Part shown: piece by piece, positions 25,695 to 35,606 of the stretch
Numbering within the stretch: position 1 is the first letter of the stretch
Layout of the letters: every line of letters begins with the position of its first letter
Source of the DNA: CAIVAT01 sp037128705
Lineage (GTDB): Bacteria > Bacteroidota > Bacteroidia > Bacteroidales > FEN-979
Assembly (NCBI GenBank): GCA_037128705.1
Contig: JBAXVX010000017.1
Location: forward strand, 19,774 to 83,773
Direction: 5' to 3'
Length of the DNA: 64,000 nucleotides
Position numbers and translations under genes: made by a program
Notes under the pieces: generated by a model
Seen by the model: only the letters and a program-made list of their open reading frames with translations
The model's database searches: none
Told to the model about the DNA's origin: nothing

Positions 25695-28600
25695 ATGTTT
25701 ATCGTTCATGCGTGGAAGAAACTGATAAAGACCTTAACCGAATTCGATTACCGTACCTTGAAAAATATGGGAATCGGAAAGTCAATGTTGCTGTGGTTTC
25801 TGGTGATTTCCCTGATCCCCCTGGCAACGCTGAGCTATATTAACTTCCTCTATTATTACAAGGGTTTGAATGTGATGGCGAAAAAATCGCTCTTCACCAC
25901 CTCCCAGCTTCGTATGAATTACCTCAACAGCTATTTCCAGGACATGACCGATTACCTGGAGGATGTGGGGCGCGACCATACCACCATAACGATGCTTCAG
26001 GGCCTGCAGCAACAGTATTCACAGGAAATTAAACCCAATGCCCCGCTCCCCTCTTCTGAGAAATGGAAAAATATTTCGGAAGAACTGCGTGTCAATCTCC
26101 AGAAGACCTACATGCCTGAAGGGATCACCAATATTTATTTCATCAATCCCAACGGCGTTATTTTGTTTGAGCTTAACGAAGGACAGGACCTGGGGCAGGA
26201 GCTGTTTACCGGGCCCCTCTCCTCGACCTCCTTTGGTAAAACCTGCTACAAGATCATGAAAAGCGGGAAACCCTTGTTTTCCGACCTTGAATATTATGCT
26301 TCGGCCAATAAGGAACTATGTGGTTTCCTTGGCCAGCCGGTACAGAATGGCAATGGAACAAAAATGGGCATTATTGCCGTTCGGATCTCAACCGAAAAAA
26401 TTGACAAGATCATACAGTTCGGCATCGGGTTTGGGAGCACAGGCCACGTTTACCTGGTGGGAACCGACATGAAGCTGAGGTCGGCCAGTAAACTCAGCGA
26501 CAGATCAAAAATACTCATCGAATCCGGTGAAAATGACAAAACCAGGATCTGGCAGGGCGTTAAAGTGAACAATATAACCCTTGATCCCGACGGCAGGCCC
26601 ATCAACGAAGAGGTGAGCATCTACCAGAATTCGAAAGGGACCTATGTAATGGGGCTGTACCGGAACATCGATATCCTGGAGAAACTGGGCGTAAACTGGG
26701 CGCTGGTCGAAGAGATTGACCAGGACGAAGCCCACCTTGTTGCGCGCGAACTTTCCTCGTTTGCCAAAATCTCGCTGATCATCACCACCATCATGGTACT
26801 GATCATTTCGACCTTTGTCACCCGCCGTTTTGTAACCCCGATCAAGAAAATTTCGGAATGGGCCAAGCAGGTGGCCCATGGCGAGCTGATCCTCCGTGAT
26901 GTACGCGTTGCAAACAACGAGGTTGGCGAGATGAAAGATACCTTTAACTGGCTGGTGAAATCGTTGCGAACCTTTGCCGACGTAAGCCAATCGGTCGCCC
27001 TGGGCGATTTCAGCAAATCGGTGACGGTGCGCAGTGAAAAGGATGTCATGGCGCAGAGCATGAACCAGATGGTTGAAAGTTTTAAAAACGTCGTCAAGCA
27101 GGCTAAATCCATTGCAAGCGGCGATTACACGACCAACATCATGCCCCGCAGTGAAAAGGACACCCTGGGAATTGCGCTCTATGAGATGACCGTGAAACTC
27201 CGGGAGGCATCCATTGAGATTATGAACCAGGACTGGCTGAAGACAGGGATCAACGAGCTGGGCATGAAGATCCGCGGTGAAAAAAGCATCTATGATCTTT
27301 CGGGGGAAATCATCAGCTTCCTTTCACGCTACCTCGAGGCCCAGATGGGACTGCTGTATCTCAAAGATGACCAAAACCTTCTCCGGCTCGAAGCTACCTT
27401 TGCCTTTCAGGATGAATCGGTCATCAGCAAATCGCTTGTCATTGGCGAAGGACTGGTTGGCCAGGTTGCCAAGGAACGCAAATCCATCTCCTTTTTTGCC
27501 TCCGAGAACAGCTCTCCGGAAGTGAACATCGGGCCCGAAAAGGTCAAACCACAGCATTTTATCATCTCCCCGGTTCTGTTCGAAGGCCAGCTGATCGGGG
27601 TGATCGAGCTGGGATCGTTCAAACCTTTTGATGACCAGAAACAGAATTTCCTCGAGGTAGCCATCGACAACATCTCGGTCGCCATCAATACCGCAAAATC
27701 CAGGGAACGGGTTGAGGAACTTCTGTCGAAAACACAGGAACAGGCCAATGAACTGGTCATGCAGAAGGAAGAGCTGCGCCAGATCAACCAGGAGCTGGAA
27801 GAGCAGACGAAGGCGCTGCGTCTTTCGGAGGAAAACCTTCAGCACCAGCAGGAAGAGCTGCGGGTAATCAACGAAGAGCTGGAAGAACGCTCGAAAGTTC
27901 TGGAGCTCCAGCGGGACGATATTCGCTTCAAAAATGAAGCGCTGGAAGAGGCCCAGTATGAGATCAAACAAAAAGCAGAGGCCCTCGAAATCGCCAGTCG
28001 CTACAAATCGGAATTCCTGGCCAACATGTCGCACGAATTGCGCACCCCCCTCAACAGCATCATGGTGCTTTCCGAACTCCTTTCAACGAATAAGAACAAG
28101 GGGATGAGCAAGGATGAGATTGAATTTGCCAATATCATAAACTCTGCCGGGAAGGACCTGCTCGACCTGATAAACGACATTCTTGACCTGTCGAAAGTGG
28201 AGGCCGGTAAATATGAAATTGACATCGCTGAGATGAACCTTGAAGAGCTCAAGGATTATGTGATCCAGGCCTTCTCCCATATCACCGATAAAAAGGGGAT
28301 CAGTCTCGAAACCGACTTTGCGGAAAATCTCCCGGAATTTATTATGACGGATTCACAGCGGGTTCTCCAGATCGTGAAAAACCTGATGTCGAATGCCATT
28401 AAATTCACGGAAAAGGGAGGGGTGAAGCTTCGTGTTTACCGTCCTGATAAAAAGACAAAATTCACCCATCAGGAACTGAATTCCCAGAACTCCATTGCCA
28501 TTGAGGTTTCAGATACCGGGATCGGCATCTCTGCTGAAAAAGCCAAGGTGATCTTTGAAGCGTTCCAGCAGGCCGATGGCACCATCAGCCGGAAATTTGG

Positions 28601-29267
28601 CGGGACCGGGCTCGGGCTTACCATTTCGCGCAGCCTGTCGCGGCTGCTTGGCGGGGAGATCCACCTTCACAGCCAGGAAAAGGAAGGGTCCTCCTTCATC
28701 CTGTATCTTCCTTTAACCCTTACCGTATCGGCCGTCGCTCCTGAAATGGCGGCACCGGCCATGATCTCTGAAAACAGCCGGGAACCTTCCGGTGTAAATT
28801 CCGGGGAGGCCGAAGGCGTCTACAAGGTGGTGAAGAGCCACTCCAGGTTCGAGGAATTGCAGACCAGTTCAAGCTTTCTTCCCGATACCGTTTTCGAGAA
28901 TAAGAAGGTCCTGATCTGCGATGACGACATGCGCAATGTTTATGTGCTGTCCAAAATCCTGGAAGAGAAAAAGGTGAACATCCTGGTAGGGAAAAATGGT
29001 CGGGAAGGCATTGAGAAACTGAGGGCCAATCCCGATACGAACCTGGTGCTGATGGACATCATGATGCCTGAAATTGACGGTTACACGGCCATGCGTGAAA
29101 TCAGGAAGGATCCGCGCTTTCAGCAACTTCCGATCATTGCCGTCACCGCCAAGGCGATGAAGGGCGACCGCGAAAAATGCCTTGAGGCCGGGGCCAGCGA
29201 CTACCTTTCAAAACCGGTTCAGACTGAAAAACTGCTTACCCTGTTGAGGGTTTGGTTGCATAAATAG
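25695..29267 (+). CDS. Membrane hybrid histidine kinase with HAMP array and GAF domain
   Basis: 1190 residues. TM1 ~28-55; a large extracytoplasmic sensor, probably dCache-like (~56-350); TM2 ~352-375; a HAMP followed by two or more HAMP-like repeats (three stretches of the form RSEKD..., to ~505); GAF ~525-670; a long Glu/Gln-rich coiled coil ~670-775; HisKA with the histidine in NMSHELRTPLNS at ~785; HATPase with GGTGLGLTISRSL; and a C-terminal REC with LVLMDIMMPEIDG. Layout is typical of big Bacteroidota hybrid kinases sensing small molecules. Ligand unknown; no dedicated DNA-binding regulator is adjacent. Confidence 0.93.
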   Translation: MFIVHAWKKLIKTLTEFDYRTLKNMGIGKSMLLWFLVISLIPLATLSYINFLYYYKGLNVMAKKSLFTTSQLRMNYLNSYFQDMTDYLEDVGRDHTTITMLQGLQQQYSQEIKPNAPLPSSEKWKNISEELRVNLQKTYMPEGITNIYFINPNGVILFELNEGQDLGQELFTGPLSSTSFGKTCYKIMKSGKPLFSDLEYYASANKELCGFLGQPVQNGNGTKMGIIAVRISTEKIDKIIQFGIGFGSTGHVYLVGTDMKLRSASKLSDRSKILIESGENDKTRIWQGVKVNNITLDPDGRPINEEVSIYQNSKGTYVMGLYRNIDILEKLGVNWALVEEIDQDEAHLVARELSSFAKISLIITTIMVLIISTFVTRRFVTPIKKISEWAKQVAHGELILRDVRVANNEVGEMKDTFNWLVKSLRTFADVSQSVALGDFSKSVTVRSEKDVMAQSMNQMVESFKNVVKQAKSIASGDYTTNIMPRSEKDTLGIALYEMTVKLREASIEIMNQDWLKTGINELGMKIRGEKSIYDLSGEIISFLSRYLEAQMGLLYLKDDQNLLRLEATFAFQDESVISKSLVIGEGLVGQVAKERKSISFFASENSSPEVNIGPEKVKPQHFIISPVLFEGQLIGVIELGSFKPFDDQKQNFLEVAIDNISVAINTAKSRERVEELLSKTQEQANELVMQKEELRQINQELEEQTKALRLSEENLQHQQEELRVINEELEERSKVLELQRDDIRFKNEALEEAQYEIKQKAEALEIASRYKSEFLANMSHELRTPLNSIMVLSELLSTNKNKGMSKDEIEFANIINSAGKDLLDLINDILDLSKVEAGKYEIDIAEMNLEELKDYVIQAFSHITDKKGISLETDFAENLPEFIMTDSQRVLQIVKNLMSNAIKFTEKGGVKLRVYRPDKKTKFTHQELNSQNSIAIEVSDTGIGISAEKAKVIFEAFQQADGTISRKFGGTGLGLTISRSLSRLLGGEIHLHSQEKEGSSFILYLPLTLTVSAVAPEMAAPAMISENSREPSGVNSGEAEGVYKVVKSHSRFEELQTSSSFLPDTVFENKKVLICDDDMRNVYVLSKILEEKKVNILVGKNGREGIEKLRANPDTNLVLMDIMMPEIDGYTAMREIRKDPRFQQLPIIAVTAKAMKGDREKCLEAGASDYLSKPVQTEKLLTLLRVWLHK

Positions 29268-29419
29268 CAGTGTTACACTAACATCACAGAGAGCCCTGCC
29301 ATCTCTTATACCTTTCTGATATCATCTTTGGCATGATCGATTTTCAGGATGTTTTCATCTGATTGAAGGACTTGCAGATTTAATGACATACTATTTTGAT
29401 TGGAGAAACGAGGGGAATG

Positions 29420-30157
29420 TTAAGGATTGTCATTTGATTCAGGCATCGCTTCTGATTCAGAGGCGACTTCACTGCCATTTCCGCTTTTCTCCTCATGGCT
29501 GAAGGCTTTTTTGTGTTTTATCATCCGCCCCTCCACGATGAAGACGATCGATTCGGCAATGTTGGTTGAGTAACCGGCAATGCGGTCGATCTGGGTCAGG
29601 ATGATCATCAGGTTGGTGGCCACCACGATCACCTCGGTTTTATGCATCATCTCATCCAGGATCCGTGCCGATACCGACTGAACCTTCTCCTCGATGGCAC
29701 TGGCCGAAGTAAAGATGTCTTTTACAAAGGTTATATTTCGCGTATGCAGGATGTTGACCACATCCTTCACGATCAGATCGGCCATGTTGGCCAGTTCATC
29801 GACATGAAGCTCGGCAAGAATCTCCTTGTATTCGCTGACACCCTCTGTTTTTTCAGAAATGTTAACTGCAAGGTCGCCCAGGCGCTCCAGGTCATTGTTC
29901 ATCTTCAGCGCCGACATGATCAGCCTGAGGTCGGTCGCAACAGGTTGTGTCAGGGCAAAAATTCGCTGGCAGAGTTTATCAATTTTCACATCCAGCTTAT
30001 CCACCTTGTTGTCAGTGTCAATGACCTGCTGAGCCAGTTCAATGTTGCATGTTAGCAATGCATCCAGTGCGTTGTGAACCTGGTCGTACACCAGGGAGCT
30101 CATCCTGAGAAGCCGTTTGTTCAGCTTTTCCAGTTCATGTTCAAAATGCCGTTCCAT
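29420..30157 (-). CDS. phoU: Phosphate transport regulator PhoU
   Basis: 245 residues with two PhoU three-helix repeats; signatures such as DKLDVKIDKLCQRIFAL and NDLERLGDLAVNIS (family ...ERIGDLA..I) are present. PhoU couples the PstSCAB transporter to PhoR/PhoB signalling and suppresses uptake when phosphate is plentiful. An extra Ser/Glu-rich tail of about 20 residues follows the second repeat. Last gene of the porin-pstSCAB-phoU operon; separated from pstB by a repeat-filled gap. Between its stop and the convergent kinase gene (29268-29419) I see no gene. Confidence 0.95.
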   Translation of the reverse strand: MERHFEHELEKLNKRLLRMSSLVYDQVHNALDALLTCNIELAQQVIDTDNKVDKLDVKIDKLCQRIFALTQPVATDLRLIMSALKMNNDLERLGDLAVNISEKTEGVSEYKEILAELHVDELANMADLIVKDVVNILHTRNITFVKDIFTSASAIEEKVQSVSARILDEMMHKTEVIVVATNLMIILTQIDRIAGYSTNIAESIVFIVEGRMIKHKKAFSHEEKSGNGSEVASESEAMPESNDNP

Positions 30158-30161
30158 ATTT

Positions 30162-30234
30162 TCAATTTACGATTTACGATTTACGATTTTTTTTGTCACG
30201 CGTCACGCGTCACGCGTCACCTGTCACGTTTTTC
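30162..30234. repeat. Composite repeat in the pstB-phoU gap
   Basis: Three TTTACGAT-type units (30164-30188) followed by GTCACGCGTCACGCGTCAC and TGTCACG (30195-30228). Same composition and same order relative to gene direction as the array at 1949-2130: on the transcribed strand the GTGAC part follows the upstream stop and the ATCGTAAA part leads into the next start. Confidence 0.93.
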
Positions 30235-30993
30235 TTATCCAAACCTCCCCGTGATATATTCCTCCGTATGCTTCTTATCGGGCGTGGTGAAAATTTTCCT
30301 GGTCTTGCCAAATTCGATCAGTTCGCCCAGGTAAAAGAAGGCCGTGAGATCGCTTACACGGGCAGCCTGCTGCATGTTATGCGTTACGATGACAATGGTG
30401 TAATTTTTTTTCAATTCGAAGATCAGCTCCTCGATCTTGGCTGTTGAGATTGGGTCGAGGGCGCTGGCCGGTTCGTCCATCAGGATGATCTCGGGCTCCA
30501 CTGCAAGCGTGCGAGCAATGCACATGCGCTGCTGCTGGCCCCCCGACAATCCCATGGCCGAATCATGCAGGCGGTCTTTCACCTCTTCCCAGATAAAGGC
30601 CTTTTTCAGGGAAACTTCCACAATCTCCTCCAACTTCGATTTATTGTTAATCCCGTTGATCCGCGGACCATAGGCGACATTCTCAAAAATCGATTTTGAA
30701 AAGGGATTGGATTTCTGAAACACCATCCCTACCTTTTTCCGCAGGTTGACCACATCAATTTGCTTGTCATAGATGTTGAGCGAATCCACGAGCACTTCGC
30801 CGGTGATCCGCACATTGGGGATCAGGTCGTTCATCCGGTTCAGGGTACGAAGAAAGGTCGATTTTCCGCATCCCGAGGGGCCAATGAATGCCGTAACCTC
30901 CTTCTCGGGAATATCCATGGAGATGGAATTCAAAGCCATCTTGGCGCCATAATAGAGGCTTAAATCTCTTGTTTTAATTTTTGTTTCTTTCAT
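30235..30993 (-). CDS. pstB: Phosphate ABC transporter ATPase PstB
   Basis: 252 residues. Walker A GPSGCGKST, signature LSGGQQQR, Walker B IILMDEPASALD and the H-loop VTHNMQQAARVSD are all canonical for PstB. Hydrolyses ATP to drive phosphate import through PstC/PstA. Length is the family norm. 20 bp after the pstA stop. Confidence 0.97.
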   Translation of the reverse strand: MKETKIKTRDLSLYYGAKMALNSISMDIPEKEVTAFIGPSGCGKSTFLRTLNRMNDLIPNVRITGEVLVDSLNIYDKQIDVVNLRKKVGMVFQKSNPFSKSIFENVAYGPRINGINNKSKLEEIVEVSLKKAFIWEEVKDRLHDSAMGLSGGQQQRMCIARTLAVEPEIILMDEPASALDPISTAKIEELIFELKKNYTIVIVTHNMQQAARVSDLTAFFYLGELIEFGKTRKIFTTPDKKHTEEYITGRFG

Positions 30994-31013
30994 TATTCAG
31001 CTTTCTTCATGGG

Positions 31014-31913
31014 TCATTTCGCTTTCCGTCGTAGTCTCGAGCGGATGATAACAGCGGCTAAATTTAAGGTAAATGTGAGTAGCAACAAAACCATGGTGGT
31101 GGCAAACTGGATGGGCAGCGTCTGATCCACATTGGCCGACTGGGTCGCCATGATATAGATGTGATATCCCAGGTTCATAAACTGATCGCTCAGCGAGGTG
31201 GGAAGCGTTGCCAGGTAATAGGCCGCCCCGGTAAACAAAATAGGGGCAACTTCACCGGCGCCTCGGCTGACAGCCAGGATGGTGCCGGTCATGATCCCCG
31301 AACGGGAACCCGGTATCACGATGCGTTTGATGGTCTCCCATTTGGTGGCGCCCAGGGCCAGGCTGGCTTCGCGCAGTTCGCGGGGTACGGTGCGGATGGC
31401 CTCCTCAACCGAAACAATTACGACCGGCAGGGTCAGCAGGGCCATCGTCAGACTGGCCCACAGGATATTGGGTTGTCCCCATTTCAGCTGCCCGCCGAGA
31501 AAAACATCATCCATCCCGCCGCCGACAAACTTGATGAAAAATCCAAGCCCGAACAATCCGAAGATGATGGAAGGGACCGTAGCCAGGGTTCTCACGGCAA
31601 ACCGGATGGTTTGCGCCAGAATGGATTTTTCATGGGCATATTCTGTCAGATATATGGCTGTGATCGTGCCGAACGGGACTGCTGCAACCGACATGATCAG
31701 AACCAGGAAAACCGTTCCAAAGATGGCCGGGAAAATTCCTCCCTTCATCATGCCATCTTTGGGAAAGGCAGTCAGAAACTCCCAGGAAAAGGTGCCTTTT
31801 CCCCCGTTGATGATCACAACCAGGAGAACGATGATAATGGCAATGATCAGAAGGGCGGAGAATGCGGTTGCTCCAACAAATAAACCGCCGGTTATCGATT
31901 TTTGCCTGCTCAT
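31014..31913 (-). CDS. pstA: Phosphate ABC transporter permease PstA
   Basis: 299 residues with six helices and the inner-membrane ABC permease EAA-type loop (REASLALGATKWETIKRIVIP at ~195-215, family EAA...G). Forms the phosphate channel with PstC. The ATG at 31913 overlaps the PstC stop by four bases, so the subunits are translationally coupled. Confidence 0.96.
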   Translation of the reverse strand: MSRQKSITGGLFVGATAFSALLIIAIIIVLLVVIINGGKGTFSWEFLTAFPKDGMMKGGIFPAIFGTVFLVLIMSVAAVPFGTITAIYLTEYAHEKSILAQTIRFAVRTLATVPSIIFGLFGLGFFIKFVGGGMDDVFLGGQLKWGQPNILWASLTMALLTLPVVIVSVEEAIRTVPRELREASLALGATKWETIKRIVIPGSRSGIMTGTILAVSRGAGEVAPILFTGAAYYLATLPTSLSDQFMNLGYHIYIMATQSANVDQTLPIQFATTMVLLLLTFTLNLAAVIIRSRLRRKAK

Positions 31914-33079
31914 GATTGTTTCCCTTGAAAACGTTTCACCAGTTTGCCTTTCACATAGAACTCAGCCAGTGCATTAAGGCTGAAGGTAAAGATAAAGAGC
32001 AGGGAGCCGATCAGGAACAGTACATTGTAATGGGTATCGCCAAATACAACTTCAGCCATTTCGGCCCCGATCGTGGCGGCCAGGGTCCGGACCGATTCAA
32101 AGGGATTGATCCCGATCATGGCCGCATTTCCGGTGGCCATCAGGGCGATCATCGTTTCACCAAACACACGTCCGATCCCGAGCAGGATCGCCGCGAATAT
32201 TCCAGGGGTTGCCGCCGGAAGGGTCACAAACAGGGCTGTCTGCCACCGGGTGGCTCCCAGTGCCAGGCTGGCCTCGGTATAGGTGCGCGGTACGGCGGTG
32301 AGCGCATCTTCGGTAATGGTGAAAATGATCGGGATGGCTGCCAGGGCCATGGCGACCCCACCAACAAAGGCATTCAGCCGGCCATCGTAACCAAAAATAT
32401 TCTGGAAAAAGGAGGCCATCACCATCAGGGCGAAAAAGCCGATGACCACCGATGGGAAACCAGCCAGCAGTTCGATGGCCGGTTTGATGATTTCGCGCAG
32501 CCAGTAGGGTGCAAATGCGGCCGAAAAGAGGGCCGCCAGGATGGCAATTGGAGCTGCAAACAACATGGCAATCAGGGTGATCTTCAAGGTTCCCACAAAA
32601 AGAGGGATGAGTCCATACCTTGGATTGTCGGAAACAGGAAGCCATTGGGTGCCTAAAAGGCTTTTTGCAGTGGCTTCATCCGATCCGTGAACAACGGTAT
32701 CTTCAGCGAGTGGCAGGTTCTCAGTCATCAGCGAATCGTTCTCCGTCACCCCATATTGCTCCTGACCCGATGCGTTGGTGCGACCGGCTGGTTCAACGCC
32801 ATACTGTTCCTGCCCAGAGGCGTTGGTCGCCACACTGCTGTCAGTTCCGTATTGCTCCTGCTTCTGAACCGTTTCAACTTTTGCAATCTCCTTCTTCTTG
32901 GATTGAAAAATGGGAATGGACTCCTTGAAAACGAAGAAAAAGATCAATATGATGATGGTGATGGAGAGAAACGCCACTCCGGTGATGATCTTCTCCGAAA
33001 GAAACTCCGATAACCGGAATTTCTTCTTTAACGACTCCCTGCTGAAAACAAATTTTGGTATTTCTGAAGGTTCTTCCAT
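31910..33079 (-). CDS. pstC: Phosphate ABC transporter permease PstC with extra periplasmic repeat segment
   Basis: 389 residues, longer than the usual ~300-320. Helix 1 lies at about 35-55. The next ~100 residues, predicted periplasmic, contain three copies of EQYG, two of them within copies of TNASGQEQYGV (near residues 85-125), then an acidic stretch. Standard PstC helices follow, with the EAA-type loop TEASLALGATRWQTALFVTLP. Core function is phosphate import with PstA. The repeat segment is not part of the PstC fold I know and may extend toward the binding protein or porin; its role is unknown. Confidence 0.94.
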   Translation of the reverse strand: MEEPSEIPKFVFSRESLKKKFRLSEFLSEKIITGVAFLSITIIILIFFFVFKESIPIFQSKKKEIAKVETVQKQEQYGTDSSVATNASGQEQYGVEPAGRTNASGQEQYGVTENDSLMTENLPLAEDTVVHGSDEATAKSLLGTQWLPVSDNPRYGLIPLFVGTLKITLIAMLFAAPIAILAALFSAAFAPYWLREIIKPAIELLAGFPSVVIGFFALMVMASFFQNIFGYDGRLNAFVGGVAMALAAIPIIFTITEDALTAVPRTYTEASLALGATRWQTALFVTLPAATPGIFAAILLGIGRVFGETMIALMATGNAAMIGINPFESVRTLAATIGAEMAEVVFGDTHYNVLFLIGSLLFIFTFSLNALAEFYVKGKLVKRFQGKQS

Positions 33080-33153
33080 TGTATCTTTTTAACGGCAAAA
33101 GGCAACATTGTTTATATGCTGCCAGTCACCGATTTACACATTACTAACCAAAA

Positions 33154-33993
33154 CTATTTTACAGGGAAATATCCGATTTCGGTTACCAGTTTCTGTCCTT
33201 CCGCGCTGAGGATCCAGTCGATGTAAGACTTTACTTCGCCGGTTGGCCTGTTGCAGAGGTACATATAAAGATAACGGGTTATGGGATACTGACCCAATTT
33301 TACTGTTTCAGCATTGGCAACAAAAGCAGGGCTTTTATCATCTTTTTTCACGGCACAATGTTTCACGCCGGCCGCATAGGCAGCACCACCATACCCGATG
33401 CCAAATTTATCTTTCGATACGGCATTTACTACGGCAGCAGTTCCTGGCAATGTCTGGCAACTGGCAGCGTAATCGGTTTTCACAACATTGTCCTTGAAAA
33501 AGACATAGGTTCCGGAGCTGTTCTCACGGCCATACAGTTTAATATCCTGGTCGGGTCCGCCAACCTCTTTCCAGTTGCGGGTTTTTCCTGAGAAGATGTT
33601 GCTGAGCTGCTTGATGGTCAACTCTTTCACCGGATTTGATTCATTCAGAAAAATGGTAACGCCATCCTTTGCACAGGGAATTTCAACTCCGAGTGAAGCA
33701 TAACGGTCCTTCAGTTTATCCATCTCCGATTGTTTCATCGGGCGGCTGGAGTTGCAGATATCGGTTGCGCCATTGATCAGGGCGGAGATACCGGTTCCTG
33801 AACCTCCTCCGGTTACCTGGACCACCGTTTCGGGATGCGACTTCATGTATACTTCAGCCCATTTCTGTGCCAGGATGACCATGGTATCAGATCCTTTTAC
33901 GGTTATTTTTTTGGGAGCAGGCATGAAGGCGAAGCCAAGTAAGGCGATCACCACAATTGCTGCCATTCCGAATTTTGATTTCAATTTTTTCAT
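33154..33993 (-). CDS. pstS: Phosphate-binding protein PstS
   Basis: 279 residues, with a hydrophobic N-terminal signal (AAIVVIALLGFAFMPAP). The phosphate-binding loops are visible: KGSDTMV at ~34, GGGSGTGISALINGATDI at ~62-79 and SRPM at ~84. It captures phosphate in the periplasm for PstCAB. No lipobox cysteine, so probably soluble. 75-bp gap to pstC; 51-bp gap from the porin gene upstream. Confidence 0.95.
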   Translation of the reverse strand: MKKLKSKFGMAAIVVIALLGFAFMPAPKKITVKGSDTMVILAQKWAEVYMKSHPETVVQVTGGGSGTGISALINGATDICNSSRPMKQSEMDKLKDRYASLGVEIPCAKDGVTIFLNESNPVKELTIKQLSNIFSGKTRNWKEVGGPDQDIKLYGRENSSGTYVFFKDNVVKTDYAASCQTLPGTAAVVNAVSKDKFGIGYGGAAYAAGVKHCAVKKDDKSPAFVANAETVKLGQYPITRYLYMYLCNRPTGEVKSYIDWILSAEGQKLVTEIGYFPVK

Positions 33994-34044
33994 TTCCTTT
34001 AAATTTTACGAAATATAGTAATTTATTTTTTAATTGTCCTGGAA

Positions 34045-35589
34045 TTAGAATTTCACCTGCAAACGAAGGGTGAGGGTGTTTTGCTTAATGGCCTGGCTGT
34101 AATCATATACTCCCGGTTCGCCATTGACGGCATAGGAAGAGGTTACATTGCCGACACCATTGGCATTCACACCAACTTTTTTATTCAATGGGATCTCATA
34201 TCCAAGCATGATTTTAATATTATCATCAAAGAAGTATGTGTAAGCAAGGGAAATGGTTTGATACTTAATATCGCTGGTACCGCTTTTCAGGTTGTTGACC
34301 ACAACCGTTTTTGTTTGTGCGTTGGTTGCGATGACTGCATCTGTTCCGGCATAGGTGAAGTTATTGGTTGTCGTGGTCTTGATGGCTGCATCCCATTTTG
34401 CAATCCCGATCTGATCGGATGCAACTTTTGTATTGGGATCATAATAGTCGTAACGTACGGCAACCTGGTGACGTTTGCCGATGTTCTTGATAAGGTAAAC
34501 ATAATAGCCGCTGAAACTTTTTTCGATGGCAGGCCGGTTGTTGGTGGTATTGGTCGTGAGGGTGGTCAGGGTCAGGGTATCATTCTTCAGAACAGAGGTC
34601 ATCGGGCTTACCACACTTGTTTTGGACATATATCCGGGTGTTCCGTTCACACCAAAGATATACTCTCCCTTGAGGGCGAGTCCGCCGAGGAAATCAAAGT
34701 AGAGCTGTGCTTCAAAGCCTACCCAGTTTTTCCTGACCAGTTTGCCGATGTTGTCGAGCGATTTGTTGTAAGTATAATCGGAGTTGAGAACATCGGTGGT
34801 GTTGGCCTTGATGGCACCATAATAGCCATGAGCACCAATTCCGAGAGCGCCAACCTTACCGAGTTTGAAGGTGTAGGTCACGCGTCCCATAAAGTCTTTG
34901 TGATTGTCAAAATCGTTGTTCAACGGGTTGATGTTGGCTCCCGATGCATCGGGGATGGTAAGTCCGTCGTTACCATTGAACACGGCCAACTGGATTTTCA
35001 AAGGAATTTTCGGGGGTGCAATTTCCAGCTTGGCACCGGTTGCGCGTTCATCAGGATAGATGGCACGGATTACGCGTGAACGCTCTGGAACTTCACGGTT
35101 ACTGGATGAATACTCCACTTCGTAGTTTGGCCTGTTGAATTTACCAGCCCACAATGAAAAGGTCTTTAACCACCGGTCGTTCAATTGCACGTAGGCATCT
35201 TTAAGGGTGATGTTACCGGGAACGAAATCGGGCTGTAACACGAATACAACGCCGTTGATGGGTTCATATTGAAATTTGATCCTGACCCTGCGGAGCATAA
35301 AGACATTGCTGGGATATGCGTTTGCCGCTTCATAATGCATATACTGGGCCTGGATGTAACCTGACAATTTAATCTTGGTCAGTTTGGCCAAGTCGCCTTC
35401 GGCCGTTGCCACTCTTTCTTCCACACCGCTGATCTTATCGCGCAGGGTGATTACATTTTCTTTCAGGGTGTCCTGTTCTTTTTTCAGCTCATCAATTTGC
35501 TTTTGCGCCTTGGTATTGGTGGACAAAACCAATAACGGAAGGATCAATCCAAAGGTTAAAAGAAGGTTCGTAAGTTTTTTCATGTTCAT
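34045..35589 (-). CDS. OprP/OprO-type phosphate-selective porin
   Basis: 514 residues. Signal peptide to about residue 29 (NTKAQ), a short coiled coil (~30-72) as in trimeric porins, then a beta-barrel beginning LSGYIQAQYMHYEA and ending with the terminal aromatic strand TLTLRLQVKF. Matches the phosphate-selective porin O/P family. First gene of the phosphate operon (porin-pstSCAB-phoU), which places outer-membrane entry and inner-membrane import under one promoter. ATG at 35589 used; ATG at 35583 also possible. A four-unit 11-bp-period box and an exact -7 element precede it. Confidence 0.93.
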   Translation of the reverse strand: MNMKKLTNLLLTFGLILPLLVLSTNTKAQKQIDELKKEQDTLKENVITLRDKISGVEERVATAEGDLAKLTKIKLSGYIQAQYMHYEAANAYPSNVFMLRRVRIKFQYEPINGVVFVLQPDFVPGNITLKDAYVQLNDRWLKTFSLWAGKFNRPNYEVEYSSSNREVPERSRVIRAIYPDERATGAKLEIAPPKIPLKIQLAVFNGNDGLTIPDASGANINPLNNDFDNHKDFMGRVTYTFKLGKVGALGIGAHGYYGAIKANTTDVLNSDYTYNKSLDNIGKLVRKNWVGFEAQLYFDFLGGLALKGEYIFGVNGTPGYMSKTSVVSPMTSVLKNDTLTLTTLTTNTTNNRPAIEKSFSGYYVYLIKNIGKRHQVAVRYDYYDPNTKVASDQIGIAKWDAAIKTTTTNNFTYAGTDAVIATNAQTKTVVVNNLKSGTSDIKYQTISLAYTYFFDDNIKIMLGYEIPLNKKVGVNANGVGNVTSSYAVNGEPGVYDYSQAIKQNTLTLRLQVKF

Positions 35590-35606
35590 GGGTTTTAATT
35601 TTGCGG

